Shown: positions 46,014 to 58,083 of the stretch, piece by piece | Layout of the letters: each line of letters opens with the position of its first letter | How positions within the stretch are numbered: position 1 is the stretch's first letter | Source: Symbiodinium natans | Taxonomy: Eukaryota > Sar > Dinophyceae > Suessiales > Symbiodiniaceae | NCBI GenBank assembly: GCA_905221605.1 | Contig: CAJNDS010002201.1 | Span: 50,001 to 112,500 of the forward strand | Reading direction: 5' to 3' | DNA: 62,500 nucleotides | Notes under the pieces: model-generated | The model's input: the letters and a program-made list of their open reading frames with translations, nothing else | What the model was told of the DNA's origin: nothing | The model's database searches: none | Made by a program: the position numbers and the translations under genes

Positions 46014-48018
46014 TCAGCTACTGAAAGGAAAGACGTTTTGCAAGCAGCGGTTTACCATTGCACATGCCACGTCTCCACAAAATGCAGCCCCGAGGCGTGA
46101 TGTTGAGATCGCCTTATTTGAAGCTGCTTGGATCTTCATAACTCTATTCACAGACGGGAGCCTCAGGACGGGGCCATTCAGATTGTCCACTGCATCTTCT
46201 GGAAGGACCTCAGACATGCAAGCCGAAAAGCTCGCAAAAGTCTGTTTCGGCTGATGCACGTCGCTAGACTCGCTCTCTACCTATGACCTGCATGTAGACT
46301 GCGTGCTGCAAGTCACCACCGCGTCCAATGCACCCACGTGCGTTGCCTGCGCAACCCATTGAGGGCAGCCATTTCAACCAATTCCTGAATCCATGATCCA
46401 AAAGCAAGCTCTAGGAACGAGCAAGGACTCAGAGTGCCTGGGCAGCCTTGATATCGCTTGCCAGCCGTGTAAGGCGGGGCTCGCTTCGAGCTGACGCCGT
46501 CAGCTTCACCAGGCTCTGGACGCAGGCATTGAGATGCGTGCTTTGATTATTTCATCTATCTCTTGCACCAGAACCAGAACACTAGTGACATGAATTGATC
46601 CGGCATACTGTGATGCATCTTAGCCGTGACAGGCAAAGCATGCCAAGTACACTCAAAGAGAAAGTTGCATGAACGCACTTGACTTCTACCAGTCAAAAAC
46701 GTAAGCCCTCCACCGTTGCCAGCGGATCTGGGGTGTCTTGGTTCTCCTGGATAGACTGCACGAGAATCTCTGCGACAGAGTCCACAGCCTCACGAGGAAG
46801 GCAACCACGGCAGCATCATGTGTCCCAGCAGGCGTGCTGTGTCTGCCTAGCCTGCTGGCTGAAAAGTCTCGGCGAGAGAAGCATCTGCGTGGAGTCGAGT
46901 TCGGCCAACTTCTCAATCAAGCTGGCGAACTCCTCAAAGACCGGGCGTAACGAGCCAAGAGGGCGCGACAAAGAAGTCAGACATGACAGGCATGAGCACA
47001 TTTAAGTTACGACAACTTTTGTGCGTTGTGCAACCACTTCCTCCAGAGCTTGTTCGGCATGCTTCTCGTCGAAAAGACCTTTGCTTGAGACAGATTTGCA
47101 GAACCAGTCCGACTCACAGAGAAGACTCGTGAGACCGCCATCCGACATGGTCTTGGCCCAGAAGCTCTTGCGAAGTACCATGCTGCCAAGCTGCCAGCAA
47201 GCTGATTGTTCTCAGAGACTCTCAGGTACCTGCACCACGAAAACGACGTTTTCAGCGGCGTGCGCAATTCACAGGGCATGAGCGCGAGTTTGCACTCACG
47301 CCCAATGCCGTAGATCACACACTGTAGGCAGTTCTCATGGCCAAAGCACAGCATCTCCGCGATCTCCAGAACGGCTTCTTCTCCTTTGACAACCTGACAC
47401 AGCAGCACTCAAACAACATTTCAAGGTTCTGAATCTGAAAAGTGTCATGAGATGTTGTGTCATGATGTCGAATATTTGCGAATTCTGCACGCCCTGGGCG
47501 GGCGTCTATGCCGGCCTTGGTGGAGCATTGCTCTGCCATAGTTGCCTGGGCGCCGGAGACAATACTGTACCAGCGGGAGTAGTAACAGTAGTAAGAATAC
47601 TGAAGACAATAGCGGACGAATAACCGGAATACGAAGACTAATCGAGACAATGGTATTATATAACTGTCTCAGACTCGACAACAACATTTCAAGCCGAGCA
47701 GCTACCCCGCTGAAGGTCACGAAATTGGCTCAGGAGGAGATTCTGCGGCCGCTTTTGAATGAACAACACAGCCAGATGTAACCTTGAACTGTGGAGGCTG
47801 CAACGATTCCGAAATTCGTACGAGCAGGTTCCACCTGAATGAACCTTCGCACATGCTGCACCGCTTTGACATGAACAGCCTATCTGGCCTGACGTCAATA
47901 AAAACCCTCTGTGCTCTTGAACTGTCCACTGTGCAAGTTTCATGGGCGCGTCTTGCGCTCCTGAAGCCAACACAGCCACGGGGGAACCAGACACAGAGCC
48001 AGCATTCGGGGTGAGCAT
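46014..48018 (-). CDS. Unrecognised multi-exon gene (several well-formed exons)
   Basis: Minus-strand exon-like segments: about 47400-47270 (VVKGEEAVLEIAEMLCFG, HENCLQCVIYGIGRECKLAL), 47190-47020 (MSDGGLTSLLCESDWFC, then LFDEKHAEQALEEVVAQRT), about 46960-46830 (LRPVFEEFASLIEKLAELDS), 46796-46700 (AVDSVAEILVQSIQENQDT, acceptor GTGAG|G) and 46240-46030 (EVLPEDAVDNLNGPVLRLP). The helical, acidic composition suggests an alpha-helical solenoid or scaffold. I cannot name the family. A hydrophobic segment near 47640-47560 (LLSSVFLLLLLLPLV) may be an exon of it or a shadow. Confidence 0.5.
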
Positions 48019-48767
48019 GCGCTGTAGAGTCTGTAAAGGTCAGACCGCCGAGAAAGCACACATCTGTGAGCACATCCGTGCACCGCACTTGCCTGCATCA
48101 CCTCAGCAAGCCTCGCAGAAGCGAATCCTCCATGAGACTGAGAGTCTTTTCCAAACTCAAGAACTCAAGACAACAGCCGTTTTTCAGGTGACGAGTGATG
48201 ATGGTCAAGCCTCGCATTGGCCGTGCCTGCGAGACCTTGGACCCAGTTCTACCGCACATCATGAATTCACGCGAACGCTCACCAGCATGATGGTGCTAAG
48301 CCTTCCCACATTCCAGCGCTGAAGCAGCCCCGACAGTTCCACATACGCCCGCAGCATTGGCTGTAAAAGCCTCACACTGCAGGCGTTGATATAGATCATG
48401 GTTCATGTCTCCTCTAATTAAAGTTTCTAAACACAGCTGCTTCTTGAGAACCCACCATTTAGGCTTGGCAAGGGTTTGGGCTTTGGGTTTACAGTGATCG
48501 TGCATTTTCTGTAGCTGGATCCCTGGAAGCAAAATCTGCAGGCCCAAAGGTGGGTGGTCCTCAGGTCACGGGGGCGGGGGTGGGGGGGGGTGGTAAGTCC
48601 TAGCAAACGGTCACCTCAAGTTGCATGTTGTCCCAACACGAGAAGGTTGCAAACTTTAAACAAGAACTCCTGCAAGCTCCAAGAAACTAGCTTTTGTGAC
48701 ATGCAGGCATGTTCGCCATGCCAGGACAGATGGACCTCGACGATGTCAGATTGTTGACTTAAGCACG

Positions 48768-48995
48768 CTACTTAACAACCCAGATCTCGAAATTTATATA
48801 GGCACCAAGGCCGCGGCAAAATGTCTGCATTGCAGCGATGGGCTTCCCACTGATTTGCACATGCACCGCCTCCACAAGAATGTGGCAGAAAGCCAGGTGC
48901 TTCATGGTATAGTTCACGATAGCACCAGAGCACAAGCTTGCCATTTTGGGTGCGGTCTTCGTTAGCAAAGTCCAAAGAACGGGCATGCGAAGCAT
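48768..48995 (-). CDS. Possible single exon, unrecognised
   Basis: A minus-strand segment open across the whole span, with LLTKTAPKMASLCSGAIVNY and HLAFCHILVEAVHVQISGK. No family match. Splice ends are not determined, and the + strand is also open here. Confidence 0.25.
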   Translation of the reverse strand: MLRMPVLWTLLTKTAPKMASLCSGAIVNYTMKHLAFCHILVEAVHVQISGKPIAAMQTFCRGLGAYINFEIWVVK

Positions 48996-49279
48996 TTCGC
49001 TGAAAGAGTGCAGTCCCAGAACTCTTGCCGGGACCGAATTAGCACCGGAGCCTCGCCCAGTATCCTGACTGCAGCATGGTCGGGATCTTGCTTATAATCT
49101 TGCTCAGTCAATCTGACTTGACGCAGCATTCTCAGTGCACGTGTTCAAGATCCCATAGGTCTACCATAGCAGCAGCACGGAAGCCCTTGCACTGTCGCAT
49201 TCGCACACTGTGTTTTCTTGTTGCATGAATTAACTGTTTGCAACCCATCCTGAAAGTTACGAAAGGCGGACAGCATCTC

Positions 49280-50524
49280 TCATGCATCCACCTCTGTCAG
49301 CTCCTTCATAGGTGGATGTGGGACCGACGGCGTCTGTGCATTGCCATCGTTTCGGCCACCGCCAATCGCAAAGTCAGGGCTGAACTTGAAGTACTTGGGA
49401 AGCAGGCACTGAAGCCCATGTGTGCTGCAGCACATGTTTGGGGCCACTCTGTGATTGAAAGTGTAGCCATCCTGGAAAAGGGAGCACTTCTTGTAGCAGA
49501 GGCCGTTGAAGAGCTCCTCATCTGTCAAACAGGCACCTTCGAAGTTGGGACATCCATGTCCTTCTTGGTCTCCTGCCACGTCAAATCCGGAGCAGAAGCT
49601 CAAATGAACACGAGTGTTCTGAAAGCCACATGGTTCCGCCTCACAGCACGAAAATGGGCTGGTCCTGATTGGAAAGAATCCGCCTGTGAGGTCAGCACAC
49701 TTCTTGTAACAAGACCCAAGCACCTCCTCCTCGTCGTTGGCGCATTTGTTGCCATCGTTGAGCGAATTCAGCGGAGCGAGCGCGCTGTGCAAAGGCATTT
49801 GGCTGACGTTCCCTGTGAGTTGCGGCAGGTTCGGATTCGGAGTGGTTGAAGCAATCCTCTTCTTGGCATCTGCCATGCCGCTGAGGAAGTGAGCCACTTT
49901 CTTCAGGGAGTTGTGCTCTGCACTCTTTGGATCCAGCTTTCCTGCCTCATCCAAGAACTCCTTGGCCACATCTCCCATCTTTGTGATCTCAGCGGTGTCG
50001 GTGGTCACGGTGCTTGCGCTGCTTGGGCTGCTTGGGTTGCTTGGGCTGCTTGGGCTGCTTGGGCTGCTTGGGCTGCTTGACGAAACATGTGAAACCATGA
50101 GGCCTGGTCGCGCAGCTTCTGTTGGCATCGTTGGCATCGCTGTCGTTAGCGAGCTGGAGCTGGGAGACTTCGAAGTTGTTGAAGCCACACGGGTAGTAGG
50201 AGAGGTCTCTGCTGTGGTCGTCTCGGATGGCCGGTGGGACACGGAGCTCTCATACTGCTTGTAGGCCTTGTGGCCCAGAACCTCTTTCCAAATGGAGTCA
50301 TCTTGCAGCTGGACCTTCTCAGCCATGCCAGCTTTCAAGCCCTGCCCGGTACCATGCGCGAGTGCTGCGGCCACAAGCCCGAGTCCTAGCAGAAAAGCTG
50401 CCGCCGTACACTGCCATCCACATGTCCGCTCTCGCTGGGAGGGCTGCGAACTGAGCAGCCCCTGGCTTTCCACATCGGCGGTCTGAGCCTGGTCTTGCTC
50501 CATCGCTCCTGTGTAGACGTACAT
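49280..50524 (-). CDS. Intronless type II membrane protein with two Cys-rich repeats
   Basis: Single frame of 414 codons; a second ATG seven codons in (50503, MEQDQAQ) may be the true start. Residues about 1-38 are hydrophilic, 39-60 form one membrane helix (AAAFLLGLGLVAAALAHG), and 95-185 are Ser/Thr/Pro-rich with a run of SSP/SPSS repeats, typical of O-glycosylated stalks. Residues about 260-300 and 335-370 are two copies of a cysteine module, LGSCYKKC...PFSCC and NGLCYKKC...PNMCC, spaced alike. The topology implies a short cytosolic N-terminus and an extracellular or lumenal C-terminus. I do not know the function; similar Cys modules are, as far as I recall, common in Symbiodinium predicted proteins. 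Like the dynein gene it lacks introns and has a DinoSL-like sequence just upstream, so it may be mRNA-derived. Confidence 0.85.
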   Translation of the reverse strand: MYVYTGAMEQDQAQTADVESQGLLSSQPSQRERTCGWQCTAAAFLLGLGLVAAALAHGTGQGLKAGMAEKVQLQDDSIWKEVLGHKAYKQYESSVSHRPSETTTAETSPTTRVASTTSKSPSSSSLTTAMPTMPTEAARPGLMVSHVSSSSPSSPSSPSSPSNPSSPSSASTVTTDTAEITKMGDVAKEFLDEAGKLDPKSAEHNSLKKVAHFLSGMADAKKRIASTTPNPNLPQLTGNVSQMPLHSALAPLNSLNDGNKCANDEEEVLGSCYKKCADLTGGFFPIRTSPFSCCEAEPCGFQNTRVHLSFCSGFDVAGDQEGHGCPNFEGACLTDEELFNGLCYKKCSLFQDGYTFNHRVAPNMCCSTHGLQCLLPKYFKFSPDFAIGGGRNDGNAQTPSVPHPPMKELTEVDA

Positions 50525-50570
50525 GCCGTGTCACGAAAGGAGCAAGGAAACGCCGCACAAAGTCTGGAGA

Positions 50571-50585
50571 AGCCAAATGCTGCGG
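50571..50585 (-). promoter_or_regulatory. Candidate relict dinoflagellate spliced leader
   Basis: The minus strand reads CCGCAGCATTTGGCT, against DinoSL CCGTAGCCATTTTGGCT: one substitution and two single-base deletions. It lies 47 bases upstream of the first ATG of the intronless Cys-rich gene. The final CAAG of the leader is not conserved. Confidence 0.5.
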
Positions 50586-51239
50586 AAATTTGGCAACTTC
50601 ATGGATTGCATGGATGTCTCGGAATGGCACGACCTTTACGACCCTTTACAACCCGCTTTTGCAAGTGTTCTGCTCTGGTCAATCGGGTCACCCCATGGCC
50701 TTCAAGCTTGCACTTCTCGAGCAGCGAGAAGTCGGCCTCAGAACAAAGCCAGAGTGGCAGTAGCAGGGCACACCCTAGAGAAGCCACAACAAAAAAAACT
50801 TCGACTGCAACAACCTCAACGAGCAAGGCAAGCAAACGCAGCGCAAGGCCCGGGCAAGCGAGGGCCATGCATGGGGCGACAGCCATCTTGATGCAGACTG
50901 CCTCTGGTCTGCAAAAAGAAGCTTTCGGGTAGGACAAGAGCCGTATCTCTCAGCTCGGAGCTTTGCAGCTTGCAGTAGTCGCGAGGCAGCCATGTCGCAG
51001 CTAAGCTTCCCCTGCACTGCGAACTCAGCGTGGCACTTGTCTGAAAACCTCTCAGAAGACAACTTGGAACAACAGCCCACGATCCTGAATGATGAATGGG
51101 CCCACGTTGCTAAGCTCTGCGAGAGCCTGTTCTTCCGCTGCAGTCCCACATTAAACCACATTAAACATGAATTGCATTTCGATCTTTCTCACACTCCCTG
51201 GCTAAGCCTCATGGCTCCTTCCTTCTGAGCCTCCAGCAC

Positions 51240-54200
51240 ATCTGGCCATGAGAAGTCCAAACACAAGGCCGATTCCATCCGCCATTCGCCTCACATCCCA
51301 GAATCCCAATGTGCAGGCTCACTCCCAAAATCGGAGGAAGTTCACCTAAGTGAGACCCATCATGTGCCTTCATTCGGCAAGTTCGGAGTGGCAACGGCAT
51401 GGCAACAAGCGTCCTTCGCCTATGCAGCATCGACGGCCCAGTGGTGTGCTGAATCATCTCTCTGAGCAGCTTGTTTGAGAGGTTTTAGTAGAAAAGTCTT
51501 GTGCAGAACCTGCTATCGTCCACGGCTCATGTCCTGAATCGATTTGCTGCGTTTCTGCTTGAAGCGGTAGGGGCCGAAGAGACGAGCTTTCTGGCACCAA
51601 GTGAAAAAAGGGTACGCTACGAACTGCAGTGGAAAGGGAGGCAGAAGCCAGTGACTGATCGCCGGTGAGTCTTAGGGCGCATCCCCGCAGCTATAAAGTA
51701 TGCTGAAAGCTAACAGCTCTGGCACTGCAGAGTCAAGCCGCATCCTGCATGACCAAGCTGTAGCCCGAGCTTTGAGGCATACTCCACCATATCCTCGGCA
51801 CGTACTGTGCAGTATCGATATGTTGGGTGAAGATTCTACTTCGCGGGTCTACTTTTGAATGTCTGCCGTTTGGACCCTAAAGTCTCCAAGCGACTCCTGA
51901 GTCCGGGGCTGAAATGCAAGGATCGCACCGCAGGCCTCCCGAAAAGATGGGCGAAAGCCATCGAACTAATCTGAACCGTTCCGGGCATTACTGTCTCGAA
52001 AACAACCCACAGCTTGGGCGTTCGCACGTTAGCCAAGTTTAACGCCTGCTTCCTCATTGCAAGCGGATTGACGACATGAGGCCATGCGCCGCACCATGTC
52101 CAGCAGTGACTTTTTCCGTCAGTCCCCAGGACTCGCTCATCCGGACAACGTAGCAAACACGGCTGCACCTGCCTGGAAGACACCTGCCCCAAAAGTGAAG
52201 AAGGATTCGGCACAAAGCGTGCCTTTAGCCTCTCCAGTCACCAACATGCGCATCTGACAACTGGTACCCTAGTCTGTAGTCTGCTTTTCTGCTCTCTGCA
52301 TGGCCTTCGCCTGGAAGCTTCAGAAAGCCAGCGTGCGCGTAGCTACCATGCCATGCCCGAACTAATGCTACGTTACATGCCATTGCACCCGCTCAGCTAC
52401 TGTGAGAAGCTTTCAGCCCACCGAGTTGGAACCCTGCCCGGCCACCATCACAGACTCAAAGCACTCTGGATAAGCCTTACAGTTCCAGGGTGAGACATGT
52501 TTGACATCGCTGCTAACGAAGGCGCCACTGCAGTGCTCAGGATACGGCCAGTGCCACCATCAAGAAGTCAAAGAAAGCCTTCTTTCCATAGGGGGGGGGG
52601 GGGGGCGGACTCGAAAAGCCAAGCTGGCTCCCTCTACTTGCGACGCACACCGAGGGACGAAAACTCTAGTTTGCAGGGGATCCGAGCAGGCCACCCCCCC
52701 GCGTGAGCATCTTTGGGGCTGGACCTTTCTGTTTCCCTCAACCAGCCGCTCCAATCGCTTTGCAGCTTTCAGCGCGCGCTCTTCATGCTCTTCTTCCCCC
52801 CCTTGGTGAGCATCATCAGGTCTCTGTCGCGGACTAGCTTCCCACCAGTCCATCGGCCCAGGCTTGATGCGGCCCTACTTTAGATCCAAGCCTGCTAGGC
52901 TCGAGTTCGCAGAAAACAACGGCGATTTGCGTGATAAGCTGGGGGTGAAGGGTGCCTAGACTTCGTGTTTTTCGTCCAGGGTGTGAATGGCTTTGGGGGG
53001 TTCAGGGTAAGCAATGGGTAACTCTAGGCAGGGCGGCACCCTCCCAACTCATCGCGAAATCGCTCTACTAATCCAGCCTGTCGTACGTTTTGAAGTAGGC
53101 AGAGCCTCAAAGGCCCTAAGTGCTCTCTGCAATTCCTCAAGGAAGGCCAAGCGCGCAAAACGAAATACGATAAGGCCTTCCCAAATTCTGACAGCTTAGG
53201 CATGCAAGGAAGCTCTCACGAACATCTGAAGCTGAAGCGAGTCTGGGCATTGCACGTTGACAGCTGCCAGGAGCACGAAAGGAATGAGGCAGGTCGAACC
53301 TGCCAGGCTTCTGGATGAGGCACGTCAGCACGCTATCACTTGCGATCCAATCCTAGGCCAGAAGACGGCTCAAGAAAAAGGAGAAAAGTAGTCCTCAGTG
53401 GTGGAATGGCTTCTGGGGCACGAATTTAGGCGTGCGTCACTTGGACTCTTTCAGGAAGCGACGGACAGACAAACAGTGGTGTGCTGGTAGAGAAGCGAGA
53501 AGTATTTCGGTTCGGGTGGAGATGGCGATGGCGGCTTCAAGTCGTGATGTAGCGGTAGTAGTCATGGACAGTGTAGTTGTCGTCGTGGCGGGATGGCAGC
53601 GGCAGTAGCCAGTAGTGGTGGGGAAGGACCGAAATAAGCAGCACAGGCATGACATGTAGCGATACTTTTCCTTCTGCCTAAGTATGCGTTTCAAGTAGAG
53701 TTCGTTGGGCCAGCGGTCATTGTGGATATGGAATACTATGAGTATTGCAAATACGGGCGGCGTTGTTAGCTTGACTTGTGGTCGCATTGCTCTTTGCACA
53801 GACTGTGATCATTGAAACTGTCATGTTCATGCGGGCTTGCTGCTGGCATTTCTCTCTGAATGCAACTGCATGTGTTTTTACCTTCTCCATCCCTGTTCTG
53901 AGACCTGCATCCACCCTTTGCTGGGCGTGACCTAGTGCGGAATGCACTAGACAGGCACGCAAGGTGACAACGGAATCTGGTCGCACCGCTTAATCAGCAG
54001 TGGCGCCGGGACGCCTTACCACAATGAATCAATAGAAGAAGCACCATGACGAAGCCCAAAAGATGTTTAAAGACGAAACGGCCGTAGTGATAAATAATGG
54101 AATGTGGTAGTGGAACTGACTGCTTCCATACTCACGATGGCCTGTCCGAACAGGACCGTCTTCAGGTATCTGCTGGCCTTGCTCCTCATCACTGGAGCCT

Positions 54201-55050
54201 CAGAGGACTGTTGAAGTTCCACCATTGAGGGAGCAGGGTGCACCACATGCTGCTGTGTCTTGCCGGTGGCTCTGTGTCAGCCCCTCACGCACACCATCCC
54301 CAAGTCGAAATGATTAAACAAGAACGCTCGCACTCCGGCACGTCTCTGCTTCCTTTCCTCAGCTCTCCCCTACTGCTCTTGCTCTCCCGCTGGGGGAAAC
54401 ATCTGCCTCTAGACATCTCCACAGCCATTGAAGGCCAAACTCGCCAAACCATGCCTTCTAAGAGAACAAGAAGTGTGTGGAGGAGTGCAGCCGGACAGAC
54501 CTAGCACAACATGTGCTGCTCGAAGTGAAGTCCCTCTTGCATAACGGCTCCCTTTTCTCCCCAAGATGAACCAACCAAGGAATTCTTCATGCAAGGGCTT
54601 CCGAGTTCTAAGTTGTGGTTCAAAGGAGCTAAACAACTTGCGGTTTGCTGAGAAGCGGCAGATTTTGAGCAAAGGAGCACACAGGCAATCGTCATTGCAA
54701 GAAAAACCACTGAATTGCGAGCGGTAGTTTGTTGCGCATATCACGACGCAAATGCTGCGTGATCCGTTACGCCATTGTGACCTGCCGATGCTGCAAAAGC
54801 GGCTGCAGGCCTCCCTACTGCACCAGTCCTGCACAGACCCATGTTGTAGCGACGATATGGTGCTACATGACTCCGTCGTGTTCCTCCGTTCTCGCGGTGA
54901 GTCCCCACCGCAGAGTAGAATCTACAGTCATGCTGAGGTCTGCACTGCAAGAGCAGCAGAACAGCTGGTTTTGGAAGAGCCAAACCTCAGACTGAGGTTC
55001 TCAGAACAAGCACTGATCCGTGGCTTCTGGTTAGTAAAAACTACAACTGT
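51240..55050. other. Gene-poor stretch; one possible coiled-coil exon
   Basis: I recognise no gene. The only coding-like segment is on the minus strand at about 52805-52735, EHEERALKAAKRLERLVEGN, bounded by a G-rich acceptor-like sequence. A minus-strand open frame at 52213-51836 has no motif. A GTA/GTC-rich patch lies near 53540-53620. Confidence 0.35.
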
Positions 55051-55054
55051 CTTG

Positions 55055-55378
55055 TCAAAGTGCCGACAACCAAGGTGGCCATGCCATGCTAAGGCTATGA
55101 CACCAAGGATACCTGGAATCATATCGTTTTCGGCACCGAGTTGGCAGCCCTCCTCCCACCTTGTCGCGAAAGGCAATTCTCAGGGCATGGGAGGATGATG
55201 AGCGAGGTGAAGATGGGTGCACTATCGCATACTGGCGCTTGAGGCAAGACAACATTGTGCAGCTGATGCAGCTGACTACGGTGTTGTCGAGCCTTCCAAT
55301 TGCGGCGACCCAGACCCCAAAGATGCTGAAGGCCAAATAGCGGAACTTGTCGTGAGACTCCTCTGCATGCACAAGCAC
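55055..55378 (-). CDS. Possible membrane exon, unrecognised
   Basis: A minus-strand segment with DKFRYLAFSIFGVWVAAIGR followed by another hydrophobic stretch (VVSCISCTMLSCL). It could be part of a membrane protein gene. There is no family signature, and flanking exons were not found. Confidence 0.25.
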   Translation of the reverse strand: MLVHAEESHDKFRYLAFSIFGVWVAAIGRLDNTVVSCISCTMLSCLKRQYAIVHPSSPRSSSSHALRIAFRDKVGGGLPTRCRKRYDSRYPWCHSLSMAWPPWLSAL

Positions 55379-56169
55379 GCTCCAATCTCAAAGCACAATG
55401 ATGCGCAGCTACATTCCCCACATCTCCGCATGGCCCCGCATGCTTGCTCTAAACTGGATGCCATAGCCAGCGGCCCTCAAACTCACGCTGCCAGCTCCAT
55501 TCGGATTTGGGGGGGAGGTGGAGGGGGAAGCGCTTCGGCAGGTGTCGATATGTCGGGTGGATAGGTAGGTTTGTAGGTTAAGAGCGCCGAGGTTAGGTGA
55601 GGTGCAGGCAGGTAGTGATGGGAGGGAGCTACACTGTGGCTGAGTGGTGAACACTTGGCACAACAGTCAATTTCCGGGATCTACAGTTCTTCCGCTATGA
55701 ACACGTTGTAGCGTCTCGTTCGTGCGATGGGATGGGATGGGGCAGTGCCCGACCAAGACTCAGGCACCACCCCGAGACGAAGCGGGCAACAGAAACCTAC
55801 AGAGCGTTGCTCGAGTCTGGTTTGTTCGTCGCCTGGACGAGTGCCACGATGGCCCCCCTGCACTCTCTGGCGGCATCCCTCAGGCATCTCCACTTTCGGT
55901 GCTCCAGGTCGTTTCCAGCCCTTTGTCACTGTTTGCTCTCTCGGCCTGCTCCTGCTTGGCTCCTTCCACCTCCACTCGGCCTACTCCGACCCTCTCGGTC
56001 AGCTTCCTCGTCTTTCCAGCTCTGCTGTCACATGCTGTTGCTCCCTACAGCCCACAGCTTTCTCGCCTTGTGGAGCGCTTCTGCCGTTCTCAGGCCCCAA
56101 TACGATCGCATTGTTTGTTGAACGACACTGGCTCAAGCCACGGTGTGGGCTCCGACTTGGGCCTGCCTA

Positions 56170-56290
56170 TATCTTTTTCTTCTTCTTCCTCTTCTTGTTC
56201 TTCTTCATCTTCTTCATCTTCTTCATCTTCTTCTTCTTGTTCTTCTTCTTCTTCTTCTGCATATGTTTTTGTTGTGTTCTCTCTCTCTCT
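56170..56290. repeat. (TTC)n low-complexity tract
   Basis: About 100 bp of TTCTTC, TCATCTTC and TTGTTC variants followed by a CTCTCTCT run. It causes poly-Ser/Phe frames on the plus strand and a poly-Glu frame on the minus strand. Confidence 0.9.
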
Positions 56291-58083
56291 GTCGCTACTC
56301 TCCTTCCTGCCAATCCGATGGCTGCTCGAGCGAGACTGGACTGTTGAAACGCAAAAATCGAACCCGATCTGCTCACTCGTCGCATGATGCAGCTCCTGGG
56401 ATAAGTCCAACCAGGGAAGTGTGTCCTTGGCGAGTTTGACTACCGACTACCATTGGACCATGCCACACCATAGCTGATAGCCTCAAGCGGGATCAGGCCT
56501 CCTCTGACTGCTTTAACACAAACCCTCTACCGCATGCAGCCACCGCAAGCAATCAATCCGACGCCAACTTTAAGGACACAGCCATGCAATTTCGGGCTGC
56601 TAGGCCAACTCATTTGAAGCCAACGTCGACCAGGCCTGCTGACTGCAGGCTCCATGTTGGTCTTATCTTGGAGGTTACTGGGACTAGCATGTTTCATACA
56701 CCTCCCAGCAAAAGATGGGTCTAGAGTCTTGAATGGGCGAGTTGCGAAAAAAAGGCCTAACAGACCATGCTTGATGGAGAAGTTGCTTCACAATGGCAGG
56801 ACAAGCTTTTTCGGTGAAACTGCTCGTGTAGGTCGGAGTCTCCTCTCGAAAACTGAGCATCTGAAGCTTCGTTCAAGATGGAAAATAGCAGATGAAGACA
56901 GGCAGGAGCTAACGATGCCAGGTGCAAAGCCAGCTCCGGCAATCCTGGTCCATGCCGCCGTATGACTTTCGGCTCAGCTTCTGCTGCGTCTTGTGGTAGC
57001 AGGACATGACTGAGCTGAAGCTGCAGACTTGTGCGCTGATGCCATCCTATGAGCAGTTACAGCCCCTACACGATGCTCTGAACGCAAGGTTTTCTGCACC
57101 CACCCCCCCTCCCCCCACACCCACCTCACAGGCAGTTTCCTGTTGGAGTGATTGCTCTGCACGTTCGACGCGTTTTCCATTTACTGGAGCTCCCTGTACG
57201 ACATTGAAGCCTTAATTAACAAGTCTTGACTCCTGAAGTGCGCGGTGATGTTGCAGTCTGCACATGCTGCTTTGCTCTGCTGAAAAGCAGCGATCCCCAG
57301 ACTGAGTGAAACTTTTGCTTTCGAAAACTCCACATTGATGGTGTCAGTCTGTGCATCTGGCGAAGGCTGAACAAAAATGTTGAGTTTGGAACCTGCAGTT
57401 TTTCTCCAACAATGTGAAGAAGCTCTTCAGCTTCAGTGGAAGTGCATTAGCAACTCCAGAATCACGATGTGGCGAAATGGCGAGGCCTTCATAATGGCTT
57501 GCCGCGCAGAAGAAGCAGGACTGCACTGCGATCTGTTCGGGCCAGGGATATCAATGCTGTGCCTGTGTGTAAGTGGCGCTTCACTGCGAGGAGTCGGAGT
57601 TTGCCTTAGTCACTTCCAGAACAGAAAACAGCCCCCTCGTTAAAGCCCCTCATGCTCAACAATGCAACCTCACAGCAGCATGTTGGTCCAGCTCGATATC
57701 TGGAAAAGATAGTGGCGTGTTTACCTTGAGGTTAACCAGCCATGATGCCGAGCTTGAAGACCTGCTTCTGTTGAGGTCCTCAATAGCCAAGATGGAGTAT
57801 ACCCTGTCGCTTGTAATGCACCGTCGCATCAATCATGGAAGCATCTGGTATAATTCTTGCAAGTGCTGTAATTGGACAGGCATCACTCTCAGAAGCGGAG
57901 CTACCGCCATCTCTCCGACCACCTTTGTCCCTCTTCTTCTCAATCCTTCTCCTGACGTGGCACTCCGCAACCAGCAAGCAACCAGCAGGTGCTAACCAGC
58001 AAGTAACCGGTGCTGCACACATGCTATATCTTCTATGAACAGGCATCGGTTTGTGTGAACTAAACTTACTCCGACCATGTTCG

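Noticed and set aside
55722-56410. Plus-strand 221-codon and minus-strand poly-Glu frames
   Set aside because: Both depend on the TTC/GAA low-complexity tract; flanking parts show no motif.
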